In this document: piece after piece, positions 35,599-45,827 of the stretch | How positions within the stretch are numbered: position 1 is the first letter of the stretch | How the letters are laid out: the number at the start of each line of letters is the position of its first letter | Made by a program: the position numbers and the translations under genes | Assembly: GCA_023374045.1 (NCBI GenBank) | Contig: CM041777.1 | Span: 107,021,810-107,085,809 of the forward strand | DNA length: 64,000 nucleotides | Reading direction: 5' to 3' | Source of the DNA: Limonium bicolor | Lineage: Eukaryota > Streptophyta > Magnoliopsida > Caryophyllales > Plumbaginaceae | Notes under the pieces: generated by a model | Database searches by the model: none | Seen by the model: only the letters and a program-made list of their open reading frames with translations | Told to the model about the DNA's origin: nothing

Positions 35599-38148
35599 AT
35601 GGTTAAAACCCGCTCTGCAGGAGAACCGGAGTTCGAGCTTAATCTTGAGATCGAGAGATTCGCAAGACAGCTTCACAAGGATTTGAATCTTGATTCCCCA
35701 GTTGGAGAGCAGGTCCCTGAACCACCTGTTGACGAAGAGGTTCCGGAAGTTCAACCAGCAGTTAACATGGCGAACAACGAGAGGCAGATGAGGGACTACA
35801 CCCGTCCAAGTGTTGAGGGGTTGGTGTCGCCAATAGTGATTCCAGCATTGCCAGCGGGAGTGCAGTGGCAGTTCAAGACCCACTACGTGACCATGGTGAT
35901 GAACGCACCTCAGTTCAGCGGGATGGTCACTGAAGATCCGAATGTCCACCTCACCACATTCCTGAGATTGGTAGGAGCGTGCTCGACACCAGCTTCGTAG
36001 GAGGTTGCTCAGCTCACTCTGTTCCCATTCTCCCTGAGGGATAGAGCAGCTGAATGGTTGAACTCACTGGCAGCCGACAGTATTACCACCTGGGAAGAGT
36101 TGGCCAATGCATTTCTAGCGAAGTATTTTCCTCCCTCATGGATGCTGACCATGAGAGGAGAAATTACAAACTTCAAGCAATTCGCCGGTGAGACATTATC
36201 TGAAGCTTGGGAGCGTTTTAAGGGGACAGTGAGGAAGGTACCACATAACGGGCTAGGTGAAGAGGTTGTACTGCAGTCCTTTTACAAGGACTTGGATCCG
36301 TCTAGCCGGTTGTTGGTTGATACTTGTGCTGGAGGTAGTTTGATGGAGCTGCCCATTACACGGATTAAAGAGTTGCTAGAGACTATTACTACAGCAGCTA
36401 ATCAGTGGGGAGGTACGAGAGCTGGAGAAGCTGCACCGAAGAAACCAGCTGGGGTTTATGAAGTAGATTCAAACACTTTCTTGGCTGCCAAGATAGAAGC
36501 AATGTCGAAGCAGTTCGAGCGTATGTGTGCAGTTATGAATCCGTAATCCAGTGCAGCAGCCCCTGAGGTTTATCCACCTTGCGAGTATTGTGGTAGAGCT
36601 TCAAACATGTGCCAGTGTTCTCCACCACAAGAAGAGGCAACGAATTATGTTGGTAACAGACCGGGTAATTATTTTGGGAATCAAGACAATCCGGGTTACC
36701 AAGCTCAGCAGCAGAACCGATACCAAGCTGGTGGTAACAACAACTACAATCAGAGACCTCAGCAGCAGTATAATCCTTCCTATCAGAAGCAGCCACTGCA
36801 GAATCAGCAAGCACAGAATTCGGGTGCTGGAGCGTCTTCTAGTATGGATGCGGTTCTGGCCAGAATGAATGATTTCATCTCGGTTAGCACGAAGAAGTTC
36901 AATGAGCTGGAAGCTTTCAATCAGGAGCAGAGGACTTTCAACGCTGATCAAAGGACATTCAACAGGAACATCGAGACTCAGCTGTCTCAGATATCTCAGT
37001 AGCTAGTTCAGCGTCCTTTGGGTTCTTTGCCTAGTCAGTCAGAGCAGAATCCAAGAGAGCATGCCAAAGCTGTTTTTGTTGTGGAAGATGATTCTCCACT
37101 TGTTGCTGTCATTCAGCCCATTCGAAAAGAGGTTGAGGACTCTAGTAAAGCTTTTGAAACACCCAAGGAGAAGGAGTCTCCTGAAACTCGACCTTCTTAC
37201 TCTTTTGCTTCTAATCGTAAATTTGAAGAACCTATTCCTTTTCCTGACAGGTTAAAGAAAAGGGACCTTGATGAACAGCTTGGAAAATTTCTTAACATTT
37301 TTAAGAAATCAACTAAGGATATGCCTTTTTCTGAAGTGCTTAAGTTTATGCCAAATTATGCTAAGCTAGTAGATGACATCTTGGCTAAAAAATCTTCTTT
37401 GCAAGAAAAGGAAACGGTGAAGAAGGTAACTACTAGGAGGGGTAAAGGTAAAACTAATGAGCTTGAGGTGGTGAATATAGAGGAACCGGTGCTAGAGAAT
37501 GAGCGTAATTGCGAAACCACCCAATCTCCTCCACCTACACCACCTGCAGTTGAAGTTTCTCCTCCAGTTCCCTTCCTAAACAGAACTAAGCGTTTTAAGG
37601 AGGATATTGAGACAGGGACTATTCAGCTTACAGGAACTTGTTCAGCGATTATACAGAAGCGCCAACCAGAAAAATGCAAAGATCCTGGAAGTTTCACAAT
37701 TCCTTGCAGAGTAGGAGACATTGATTTTGACCACTGTCTTGCTGATTTGGGAGCATCAATTAGTCTCATGCCATACGCTATATTTGAAAAGCTTGGGATT
37801 GGGGACTTACAACCTACACGAATGACGCTTCAGCTAGCAGATCGCTCAATGGTTTATCCTTGTGGGATTGCTAAGGATGTGATGGTTAAGGTGGAGCATC
37901 TATACTTTCCTTGCGATTTTGTCGTACTTGACATGGCTACGGATCCAACAGTTCCTATCATCCTTGGAATACCCTTCCTAGCAACAGCCGACGCTCGAAT
38001 CGAAGTTGCTCACGGTACGATCACTTTGAATGCAGAAGGTGAGCAACTACTGTTTTATGCTGGTAGGTCTTCAAAACAAGTTTTGAAAGCATCTCGAACT
38101 TCTTGTCGCTGGGACCCCAAGACAGCTCAATCATTTGGAGTCTCTTGA
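35599..38148 (+). pseudogene. A2 gag-protease, one frame with three premature stops
   Basis: A single frame of 850 codons from ATG at 35599 to TGA at 38146-38148, broken only by stops at 35998, 36544 and 37000. Compared with A1, the first and third replace CAG (Q) and the second replaces AAA (K). Residues about 139-250 form the retrotransposon gag domain (LTLFPFSLRDRAAEWLNSL, LANAFLAKYFPP, GETLSEAWERFKG, LLVDTCAGGSLMEL). A cysteine cluster CEYCGRASNMCQC at about 328-340 is a non-standard zinc knuckle. Q/N-rich and coiled-coil sequence follows. The C-terminal part is an aspartic protease with ADLGASISLMP (aspartate about 716) and VPIILGIPFLATADA. The gag forms the particle and the protease would mature it. 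Relative to A1 it lacks about 50 codons between KRFKED and ETGTIQL. No reverse transcriptase follows. Confidence 0.92.
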
Positions 38149-38149
38149 G

Positions 38150-38210
38150 AGAATGAGGCACGGTCTAGCCAAAGACCGAAAAGACAGGCCGCTGGCTGGG
38201 AGACAACCCA
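38150..38210 (+). other. Two stem-loops just after gag stop (A2)
   Basis: CGGTCTAGCCAAAGACCG can form a 5-6 bp stem, and TGGGAGACAACCCA forms a second. The pair is conserved at the same place in A1 (41330-41385). A GGGAGGCAACCCA-type box is known after gag-pol of plant Athila relatives. Its role is unknown. Confidence 0.65.
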
Positions 38211-38600
38211 GTTTTGTGGGAAATGAAGAGGGAAATGAGAGAATGAAGATAAGTTTGCTTTTAGGAGATATTTATATGTTAAAGTAAATAGTAACTTAAG
38301 TAGTCATTCTTTATTTGTTTAACAAGCTAACAAGAGTGATGACTCACCACTAAGAAAACCGGCCCCTTAATGTTCTTAGGGGTATTTTAGTCCTTGTTGA
38401 CCAATTAAATTGCTTATATTGACATATGTTATAAACTTGCTTATTTTGGTTACTATTCACAAGAACAAGGCACATAGTTGTGAAATTTTTGATTTCCCAT
38501 TGATTTAGACTTCCTAATGTGATACTAAGTAGTACACATATTAATTAAAGAGTAATGATGGACATTTAGCCATTCAAACTCATTTACAAGACATTTTTTA

Positions 38601-38634
38601 AAAATGTGCTTTAAGACTCCTTAAAGCACATTTT
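38601..38634. repeat. 34-nt palindrome with one mismatch
   Basis: Family B solo LTR copy of the 4671-4704 palindrome. One base near the centre (CTCC instead of CTTC) breaks one pair. Confidence 0.85.
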
Positions 38635-40082
38635 GTGTTTTAACTTGTTTTCAAGCTTGGTTTTCTTTGGTAATTGGTTTATTATATTCATTAACACCTA
38701 AATGAAGTCTTGATAAGCTTATTAGGTCTTAACCAAGCTTATCCCAAGCTTAGAGCACATTTTAGCCCTAATTGACTTTAAGGTATTTATTTGTGTTTTC
38801 TATGGTTTAAATTGTTTACTAATGTTTCTAAGACTCTTTTTAGTCTTAATATACCATATTTTAATGTTTAAACCACATACCAAGGTTTGGGGTATTTCAG
38901 CTCTGCCTGGAGGTGACCCTGAGTCTGGCGGATGTCATCTATATGTCCCTCCATGCGCACCTGGCGCTGCTGCACATCCCCGACCTGCTGCCGTACATCC
39001 CCAAACTGTTGCTCCATCCCCCCAAAACATTGCTCCATCCTCTGCTGCTGGAGCAGGGAGTCTATCATGGTCTGCATCTCTGGCGGGATGCTCACCACTG
39101 GGGGTATGGGAGGTGCCATGGTAGCAGTGGCCGCCGGAGTAGAGCTGGAACTCGCAGATGTACCAGTGGATCCTAGGCCCGAGCTGCCCTTCACCCAGCT
39201 GCCGTCATCGAGGTGTAAGAAGCCTCATCTCTTGAAGGTCCCAAGGGAGATGGGTGTCTCCCCCTCCCTCACCTCAATATCAGTGAAGATCTCCTCGGGG
39301 AGTGTGGAGACAAGAAGATGCTGGATAAAAATGGGAAAGATAGGGGTGATCTCTTCTTCTTCTTCGTCCACATAATCACCACCTTATCAGCTGCCTAAAC
39401 ATCACGAAAGGGAGCGAGAGCTGCTGAGCTGGTGGATGTGGGGAGGCCAGGAGGTAGTCGAGGAGGACACAATCCTCGTCAGAAGCATCATTCCCAGCAT
39501 CAGGCCGGATCTGATGACTGAGGATCTCTGCTAGGGTCCTCTGGGGAAGGCAAGGAAGGAGAGCATACGGGAGTACAGTCTTTTCTCCCCCCGTCGGCGA
39601 GTAGTACTCCCGACCTCTTGTTACCACCTAGACTTACTCTGCCTAAGCGAATCCTCCGAAAAATCTAAATGGGTAGCATCATTTTCCGGGAGGAGTAAAA
39701 GAATAGCAAAAGTCTCAGGGGTTACCTCCACCTGGAACTGGCGTACGTAGGAGGTAATGTTGTGTGTCGTGTCTGACGCCACAGCATTGGCGTAGAATTC
39801 TCGTACCAGCTCCGGAGAGAAGACACCCACGCCCATGCGCAAGATGCTGCTGGCCCCAATACCCTTAAATATGTTTGTAAGCCCGGCGGCAGCTGATGCC
39901 TCTGCGCTGATGCGCCTCTCAATGACGAAGGATCCGCCCTGATCATACCAAGTCCGGGCTGCAGCAGATCGGAAGCCATCAGGTCAGAGTGGGGTCTGGG
40001 CTGGCTCTGACTGGTCATCAGGGTGTGGGTTCCTCGAAGAGGACCCCGTGCGTGTAGCACCGCCTCCTCTAGTGCGAGCCAT

Positions 40083-41329
40083 CTATATGAGAAACAAAAG
40101 CAGTAAGAAATCTAAACAGCAAGAAAAGAGAAGCAACAGACACACCAAAACCCGAAACCGGTCGAGCATAAAGTTCTATTTGAACACATTCTTACACACA
40201 GTTAATTTATGAGTAACAAGGCATTAAAACATCCAAACATAGCAAAAAATATCATTAAACAACATAACATTAACCTAGAATTTAATTTTAGAAAAATTGG
40301 AAAATTTCAACATGTCCGGATCCACGTTCGGGTCAACTTAGCCGGACGCAGATCCGGACGCTCCTATAAACCCTAAAAAAAATTTGCGCCGTGACAGTCA
40401 ATGTCGATACCACAACAAACCAACCAGAAAGCGCACAAATGTCACAGAAAATTTCACGTGTTCGCATCTCAACAGCAAAGTATCATCAGAAATCACAACT
40501 AACAACCGAATCTATCCATAATCGATAGAAAATCGAATCAAAATTGCAGAAAAAATGTAAACCTGTTGCGTTTAGGGTATTCTGTTTCGAAATTGAGAGA
40601 GCGGAGGAAAAGATCGACGAGGTTTGGGCAGGGGCTTTGCGGCGGCGGTCGTGGTGTCGGCGGTGGTCTGAGTGGTGTTGCGAAAATAGAGGAGCAAAAA
40701 TGGAGGTTTGGTGTTTGTTTCTGTTTGTCGGGTTATGGTTCGTATGCGAGACGGAGGAAGAAGAAAGAAGAAGGAAGAGAAAGAAAAGAAAAGAAAGAAG
40801 AAAGCGCGGAGCGCGTCTGTTTTAGTGACGTCCGGATTGGACGTCCGGATCCGGACGCGGTTATATTTGGGAGTCCGGTTTTGCGTCCGGCTAAGTTTAG
40901 CCGGACGCGTTGAAATATTCTCTTTTTTTTAATTTTTTTTTATATTAAATTAAATTAAAAACCATTAACCTAAAACACCTCATTTATTTAAAAAGGAAAC
41001 ATTACCAAAAATAATCAAATAAAAATAAAACAAACACAAGAAATGCAGAAATAAAATAGCAAGAGTGTTAAAGGACTCCCTGATCCGTGGTGAATGCTGC
41101 CATGATATTTCCCCACACTTGAGTTCAGTTTAGCATTAGAGTGAAGTACCTGAAAGATTAAATCTGCAAAACCAGGAGAACTCAAGTGGATCCAGGCAGA
41201 GTTAGTCATTGAAATAGGGGAGTCGGGTCTCTTGCAGTAAAATAGTAAAAATTCTCAATAGATTAAAAGAAAATTAAATCAAGTAATAGGGAAGTGTAAA
41301 AAGAAAGTGGGGAAGATATTTTATACTGG
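40083..41329 (-). other. A1 spacer between second ORF and gag, with CCGGAC repeats
   Basis: No reading frame on the element's strand. Hairpin-forming CCGGAC clusters resembling those in the A1 LTR lie at 40313-40370 and 40828-40905 (GTCCGGATCCGGAC near 40840). A PPT-like tract (CAAGTGTGGGGAA on the minus strand) is near 41110. The plus-strand frames at 40544-40932 are purine-rich chance frames. Confidence 0.65.
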
Positions 41330-41385
41330 TGGGTTGCCTCCCACCAAGCTGCCCATCTTTTCGGTCTTTGGCTAGACCTTGTTTT
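41330..41385 (-). other. Two stem-loops just after gag stop (A1)
   Basis: Minus strand: GGTCTAGCCAAAGACC, then TGGTGGGAGGCAACCCACCA with a 7-bp stem. Compensating change keeps the second stem longer here than in A2, which suggests the structure matters rather than the exact sequence. Confidence 0.65.
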
Positions 41386-43191
41386 TGTTCTCTCAAGAGA
41401 TTCCAGAAGATTGAGCCGTCTTTAAAACCTGGTGACACGAACTCCGAGAAGCTTCCAAAACATTTTTAGAAGACCTACCAGCATAAAACAGTAGCTGCTC
41501 ACCTTCTGCATTCAATATGATCGTACCATGAGCAACTTCGATTCGAGCGTCGGTTGTTGCTAGGAAGGGTCTTCCGAAGATAATTGGGACCGTTGGATCT
41601 GCAGCCATGTCGAGTGCGACAAAGTCGCAGGGGAAATACAGATGCTCCACCTTAACCATCACATCCTTTGCAATTCCACAAGGGTAAACCATTGAGCGAT
41701 CTGCTAGCTGAAGCGTCATTCGTGTAGGCTGTAAGTCTCCAATTCCAAGCTTTTCAAATAAAGCGTATGGCATGAGACTAATCGACGCTCCTAAATCAGC
41801 AAGACAGTGGTCGAAGTCAATGTCTCCTACTCTACATGGAATTGTGAAACTTCCAGGATCTTTGCATTTTTCTGGTAAGCGCTTTTGTATGATCGCTGAA
41901 CAAGTCTCTGTGAGCTGAATAGCTCCTGTCTCAACTAACTTGCCTTATTAGATAAAAGCTTCCTTAAATACTTGGTATAGTTAGGCACCTTCGCAACTAA
42001 ATCCACAAAAGGGATATCAATAGATAGTTGACGAAGTAAAGTAAGAAACTTATCAAACTCACTATCCTCCTTGGAACGCTTGGTTCTGTTTGGAAATGGA
42101 ACTGGAGGAGCAGCTTCAACTGTAGGTGGTGTAGGTGAAGGAGATTTGGTAATTTCACAATTCCGCTCATTCTCTAGCACCGGTTGCTCTATGCTCACCA
42201 CCTGAGGCTCAGTAGCTTTACCTTTACTACTCCTAGTAGTTACCTTCTTCGCTGTTTCCTTTTCCTGCAAAGGACATTTGTTAGCCAAGATATCATCCAC
42301 CAGTGTAGCATAATTTGGCATTAACTTAAGCATATCAGAAAAAGGAATATCTTTAGTTGATTTCTTAAAAATTTTAAGAAATTTTCCAAGCTGTTCATCA
42401 TGATCCCTTTTCTTTAACCTGTCAGGAAAAGGAATAGGTTCTTCAAATTTGCGATTGGAAACAGAAGAGTAAGAAGGTTGAGTTTAGGAGACTCCTTCTC
42501 CTTGGGTTTTTCAAAAACTTTAATGGAGTCCTTAGCCTCTTGTTGAATAGGTAAAACTACAGCGACAAGTGGAGTATCTTCTTCCACAGCAAAAACAGCT
42601 TTAGCATACTCTCTTGGATTCTGCTCTAACTGACTAGGCAAAGAACCCAAAGGACGCTGAGCCAACTGTTGCGATATCTGAGACAGCTGAGTCTCGACGA
42701 TCCTATTGAATGTCCTTTGATCATTGTTGAAAGTCCTTTGCTCCTGATTGAAAGCTTCCAGCTCATTAAATTTCTTAGTGTTAACCGTGATGAAATCATT
42801 CATTCTGGCCAGAACTTCATCCATACTAGAGGACGCACCAGCACCTGTATTTTGTACTTGCTGATTTTGTAGTGGCTGCTTCTGATAAGAGGAATTATAC
42901 TGCTGTTGAGGCCTTTGGTTGTAATTGCTGTTACCGCCAGCTTGGTAACAATTCTGCCGCTGAGAATGGTAATCCGGGTTGCCTTGATTTCCGAAATAAT
43001 TACCCGATCTGTTACCAACATAGTTTGCTGCCTCTTCTTGCGGTGGGACACACTGGCACATGTTAGAACCTCTACCACAATACTCACATTGAGGGAATGA
43101 ATCAGTGATAGCCGATGCGTTTGATTTTGGGTTCATCAATGTGCACATCTTCTCAAACTTCTTAGAAATGCTATCCATCTTAGCAGCTAAG

Positions 43192-44685
43192 TGATGAGTG
43201 TCTAAATGAGCATGTTTTATGGGAGTATTTCATATGTTTAATCAACACTTTTCATGCTCATTTCTCCACCCTGGCTTGTTTTCCTCTAGTTTTGTATTTC
43301 ATTGGTGTCTTACACATTTATTGTTTAAACAGGAGGAATAACATAGATAGGAGTAAAGTAGATGAAGAGAGGAACGCGTGGGCGCAAACGGATCCAAAAT
43401 CGGAGCTGAAACGAAGAAGATACAGCATTTCGAACTTAGCCTACTGGAACCGTCCGACCCATAGGTCTGGGTCGGACGTGGGTCGGTCGGACTTTTAAAA
43501 GAACGCGATTTTTTTCCCCGGGCTACTGGAATCGTCCGACCCATAGTCTGGGTCGGACCCTGGGTCGGACGGACTTTAAAAAACGCGTTTCCGGCCCCGA
43601 AATTGCTCCTGGACGCGTCCGACCCACGGGTCCGACCCAGGGTGGGTCGGACAGGTCAGAAATTTGCCCAGATCTGCGTTTTAAAACGGGGAATTTTGGG
43701 AAAAACTTCCCCATTCTTCATTCAGCTCGGTTCCGCCCCAAAAACAGAGAAAAGAGGCGATTCCAAGGGAGAAAAGAAGAGGAGAAGAGAAGAAGAAGAA
43801 GAGAAGAGAAGGGAGGAGAAGAGAAGAGAAGCTCACCTCCTTCCAAGCTCCATTAATGGCTACTTCTATCCCTTGCTCTTTTATTTTCTCTCCTATGGCT
43901 GTGTAGAATCACTTGTAGCTAGGGATTTGGATAAAGCCCCAAATCCCCCAAAACTCCATTGTTGAATCTTGAACTTGTGTTTGTGCTTTATTTTAGTCTT
44001 TGAGCTTAATGAAGATGATTATTGAGTGTTTATGACTTCTAAACTTGTTGCTCAAGATTTGGGGATTTGTTAAGGGTTTTGCTCAATTTGTCTTCTATGT
44101 GTTAAATTGGTCGGTTTGGCCTACCGATTAGTTTAGCATTATTGTGGGATTCTATCAAAATGATATTCTGAGATAGAGACCTAAACCATTGGGACTAAAT
44201 CAATGTTAGCCGATTTTCACTGATTTTGAGATGAGGTTCTCATTGCAACTTAGGGTAGATTTGTGCTTAATGCTTCTGATTGAATTGGGGATTTGAACGA
44301 ACATTCAGTCCCCGTTAAATTGGTTAGGATTAATAGACCTGGATTTGGCTATTAATTAAATTCCCGTTGTTTAGCTATGAGTTCGAGGTTCGACAATTGG
44401 TAGAAAGGGGATGACGGGTGCGAATTTCCTATCCCGAGCTACACCTATCCTAGATTAGATAGTTTAGTGATTATTGCTTTCCTTTATTTCTCCAGTTACA
44501 ACCCAAAAACCCAAAACCCCCATTTTACATTTATGCACTTTTGTATATATCTTCCTGCACATTTACTAAGCTTATAATTAGCTAGATAGTTACGAAGTCC
44601 CTGTGGATACGACCTTGTTGAGCTACAACGACTGGGTTCACTGCCCATAGTTAGCAAGATAGTTTCAACACTATTTTGCACAACA
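43192..44685 (+). mobile_element. Solo LTR of an Athila/Tat-type element in A1 gag
   Basis: Starts TGATGAGTGTCTAAATG and ends TTTTGCACAACA, with a perfect TSD CTAAG (43187-43191 and 44686-44690). Length 1494 bp, without PBS, PPT or coding sequence. The 3' end contains AAGTCCCTGTGGATACGACC, typical of Athila/Tat LTR ends. Removing it restores the gag frame order seen in A2. It contains its own hairpin array (43450-43660) followed by a GA-rich tract (about 43765-43835). Confidence 0.9.
43450..43660. repeat. GTCCGACCC/GGGTCGGAC inverted-repeat array
   Basis: Three units near 43450, 43530 and 43615, each with GTCCGACCCA followed within 8-12 bases by TGGGTCGGAC, flanked by TACTGGAAC or similar. 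Spacing about 80 bp. Confidence 0.85.
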
Positions 44686-45801
44686 CTAAGAGGGTATTCG
44701 AGTCTACCTCATAAATTCCTGCATTCTTCTTTGGAAAGCTCTCAGTGGCAGCTCTAGCACCTCCCCATTGGTTAGCTGAATTGGAAAGAGTTTCCTACAA
44801 CTCCTTTATCCTGGTGATTGGAAGCTCCATAAGACTTCCTCCTGCACAGGTATCAACTAATAGACGGCTTTGGGGGTCTAGATCCTTATAAAATGATTGC
44901 AATACAACTTCTTCTCCCAGACCATGATGTGGCACTCTTCTTACAATTCCCTTGAATCGCTCCCAAGCTTCAGAAAGAGTTTCACCGCTATACTGTTTGA
45001 AGTTTGTGATCTCACCTCTCATTGCCAGCATTCGGGACGGTGGAAAGTACTTAGCTAGGAACGCATTTGCTAGCTCGCTCCAGGAAGTGATACTGTTCGG
45101 AGATAGGGAGTTCAGCCACTCTGCAGCCCTGTCCCTGAGTGAAAAAGGAAACAAAGTTAGTCTGGCTACCTCCTGAGAAGCTGGTGTTGAACATGCTCCA
45201 ACCAATCGCAGGAAGGATGTAAGATGAACATTTGGGTCTTCAGTGACTACTCCACTGAACTGTGGAGCATTCAGGACCATCGTAACATAGTGGGTCTTGA
45301 ATTGCCATTCTGTCCCTTCTGGTAGTGCAGGGTTACTATTGGCGATGTAAGTCCCTCCACATTTGGACGAGTGTAGTCGTTCATCCTTCTTTCTCTGCTG
45401 ATACCGTCCATAAGATACTCTTCTTCTTGAACAAAGGTATCACCTGGTGAGTCTTTGAGAAACACTTCTGGTTCAACAGTAGTCTCCAGTACCAATCCCT
45501 GACGACTTCTTCTTGCAAGTCGTTCTATCTCATGTTCCAGCTCAAATTCAGGATTTCCTTCAGAACGAGTTTTTACCATAAACCAAAATCAGATAACTGA
45601 CAGTAATGTAGTTGTAAAAGTAAACTTAATCGGATAAAACCAAAATAATACTAGAACCAAAAATAAGAAACAAATTGTACAAAACTAAGAAAATGAACAA
45701 AGGAAAATAAAATAAAACAAAACAAAAATAAACTAAAAAGCAAAAACAAAACAAAATTAAATGAGATAATACCAATATAAAAATTAAACTAAGCAACTGT
45801 G

Positions 45802-45821
45802 CCTCCCCGGCAACGGCACCA
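45802..45821 (-). promoter_or_regulatory. Primer-binding site of A1, tRNA-Asp type
   Basis: Minus strand TGGTGCCGTTGCCGGGGAGG follows the LTR end CCCAACA after a short A/T spacer. It is the same site as in A2 with C to T at one position. Confidence 0.88.
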
Positions 45822-45827
45822 AAAACT

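Larger units (their letters stand above)
33480..38213 (+). mobile_element. Truncated Athila-like element A2
   Basis: Plus-strand element with a 5' LTR (33480-34985), PBS, AT-rich leader and a gag-protease ORF. After the gag stop it retains the stem-loop region ending TGGGAGACAACCCA (38197-38210), then passes directly into family B LTR sequence (GAAATGAAGAGGG). No second ORF, PPT or 3' LTR remains, and no right TSD. The missing host LTR segment shows that one deletion removed the 3' part of A2 together with about 0.36 kb of flank. The right end is accurate to about 8 bp. It is related to A1 but runs in the opposite direction. Confidence 0.85.
30505..38899 (-). mobile_element. Solo LTR of family B, split by A2
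   Basis: Starts TGTAACACCCCTACTAC and ends GGGGTATTTCA with a perfect TSD GCTCT (30500-30504 and 38900-38904). It is related along its length to 17865-21528, which shares CAGCGGAAA, the AGCCCCCGAGGGGGTCAGCA box, the hairpin array and the palindrome (38601-38634, one mismatch). No PBS or internal domain of its own. The Athila-like A2 lies inside it from 33480. About 0.36 kb of LTR present in the other copy (about 20478-20840) is missing here at the right edge of A2. Confidence 0.9.
30294..40082 (-). pseudogene. A1 second ORF, putative plant transposon protein type, interrupted
   Basis: Starts at ATG (40080-40082) with MARTRGGGATRTGSSS. The middle region includes VFSPELVREFYANAV, YVRQFQVEVTPETFA and LPYALLPCLP, resembling the domain called putative plant transposon protein (Pfam PF20167, recognised from memory). 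The C-terminal part is rich in Q, M and A with heptad-like QQQ/GDVQQ repeats (probably coiled coil) and ends in a polyproline tail (PPPPPPPQ). The frame carries a stop about 30 codons in and later stops and frameshifts. The solo LTR 30505-38899 is inserted in the Q-rich part: the text before it ends QGHLQAE and resumes with QTSLRDTQ. Its role in retrotransposons is unknown. Confidence 0.7.
41393..45579 (-). pseudogene. A1 gag-protease, broken
   Basis: Same protein as in A2, starting MVKTRSEGNPEFELEHEIERL at 45579. A frameshift near 45300 separates the N-terminus from the gag domain (45280-44795: LTLFPFSLRDRAAEWLNSL, GETLSEAWERFKG, VDTCAGGSLMEL). After a stop at 44795 the frame is cut by the solo LTR 43192-44685 and resumes at 43178 with the cysteine cluster CEYCGRGSNMCQC, then frameshifts near 42480. 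The next part (42333-41935) carries two similar modules, SDMLKLMPNYATLVDDIL and VDLVAKVPNYTKYLRKLL. Its stop is followed by the protease ADLGASISLMPYALF and ends at 41393. The second module is deleted in A2. Non-functional in this copy. Confidence 0.9.

Noticed and set aside
40544..40932. Overlapping basic frames near 40.6-40.9 kb
   Set aside because: Purine-rich low-complexity sequence in the A1 spacer, on the strand opposite to the element; no conserved motif.
43450..43660. GC-rich hairpins as bacterial-type terminators
   Set aside because: No T-run follows the stems, and the window is plant nuclear DNA.
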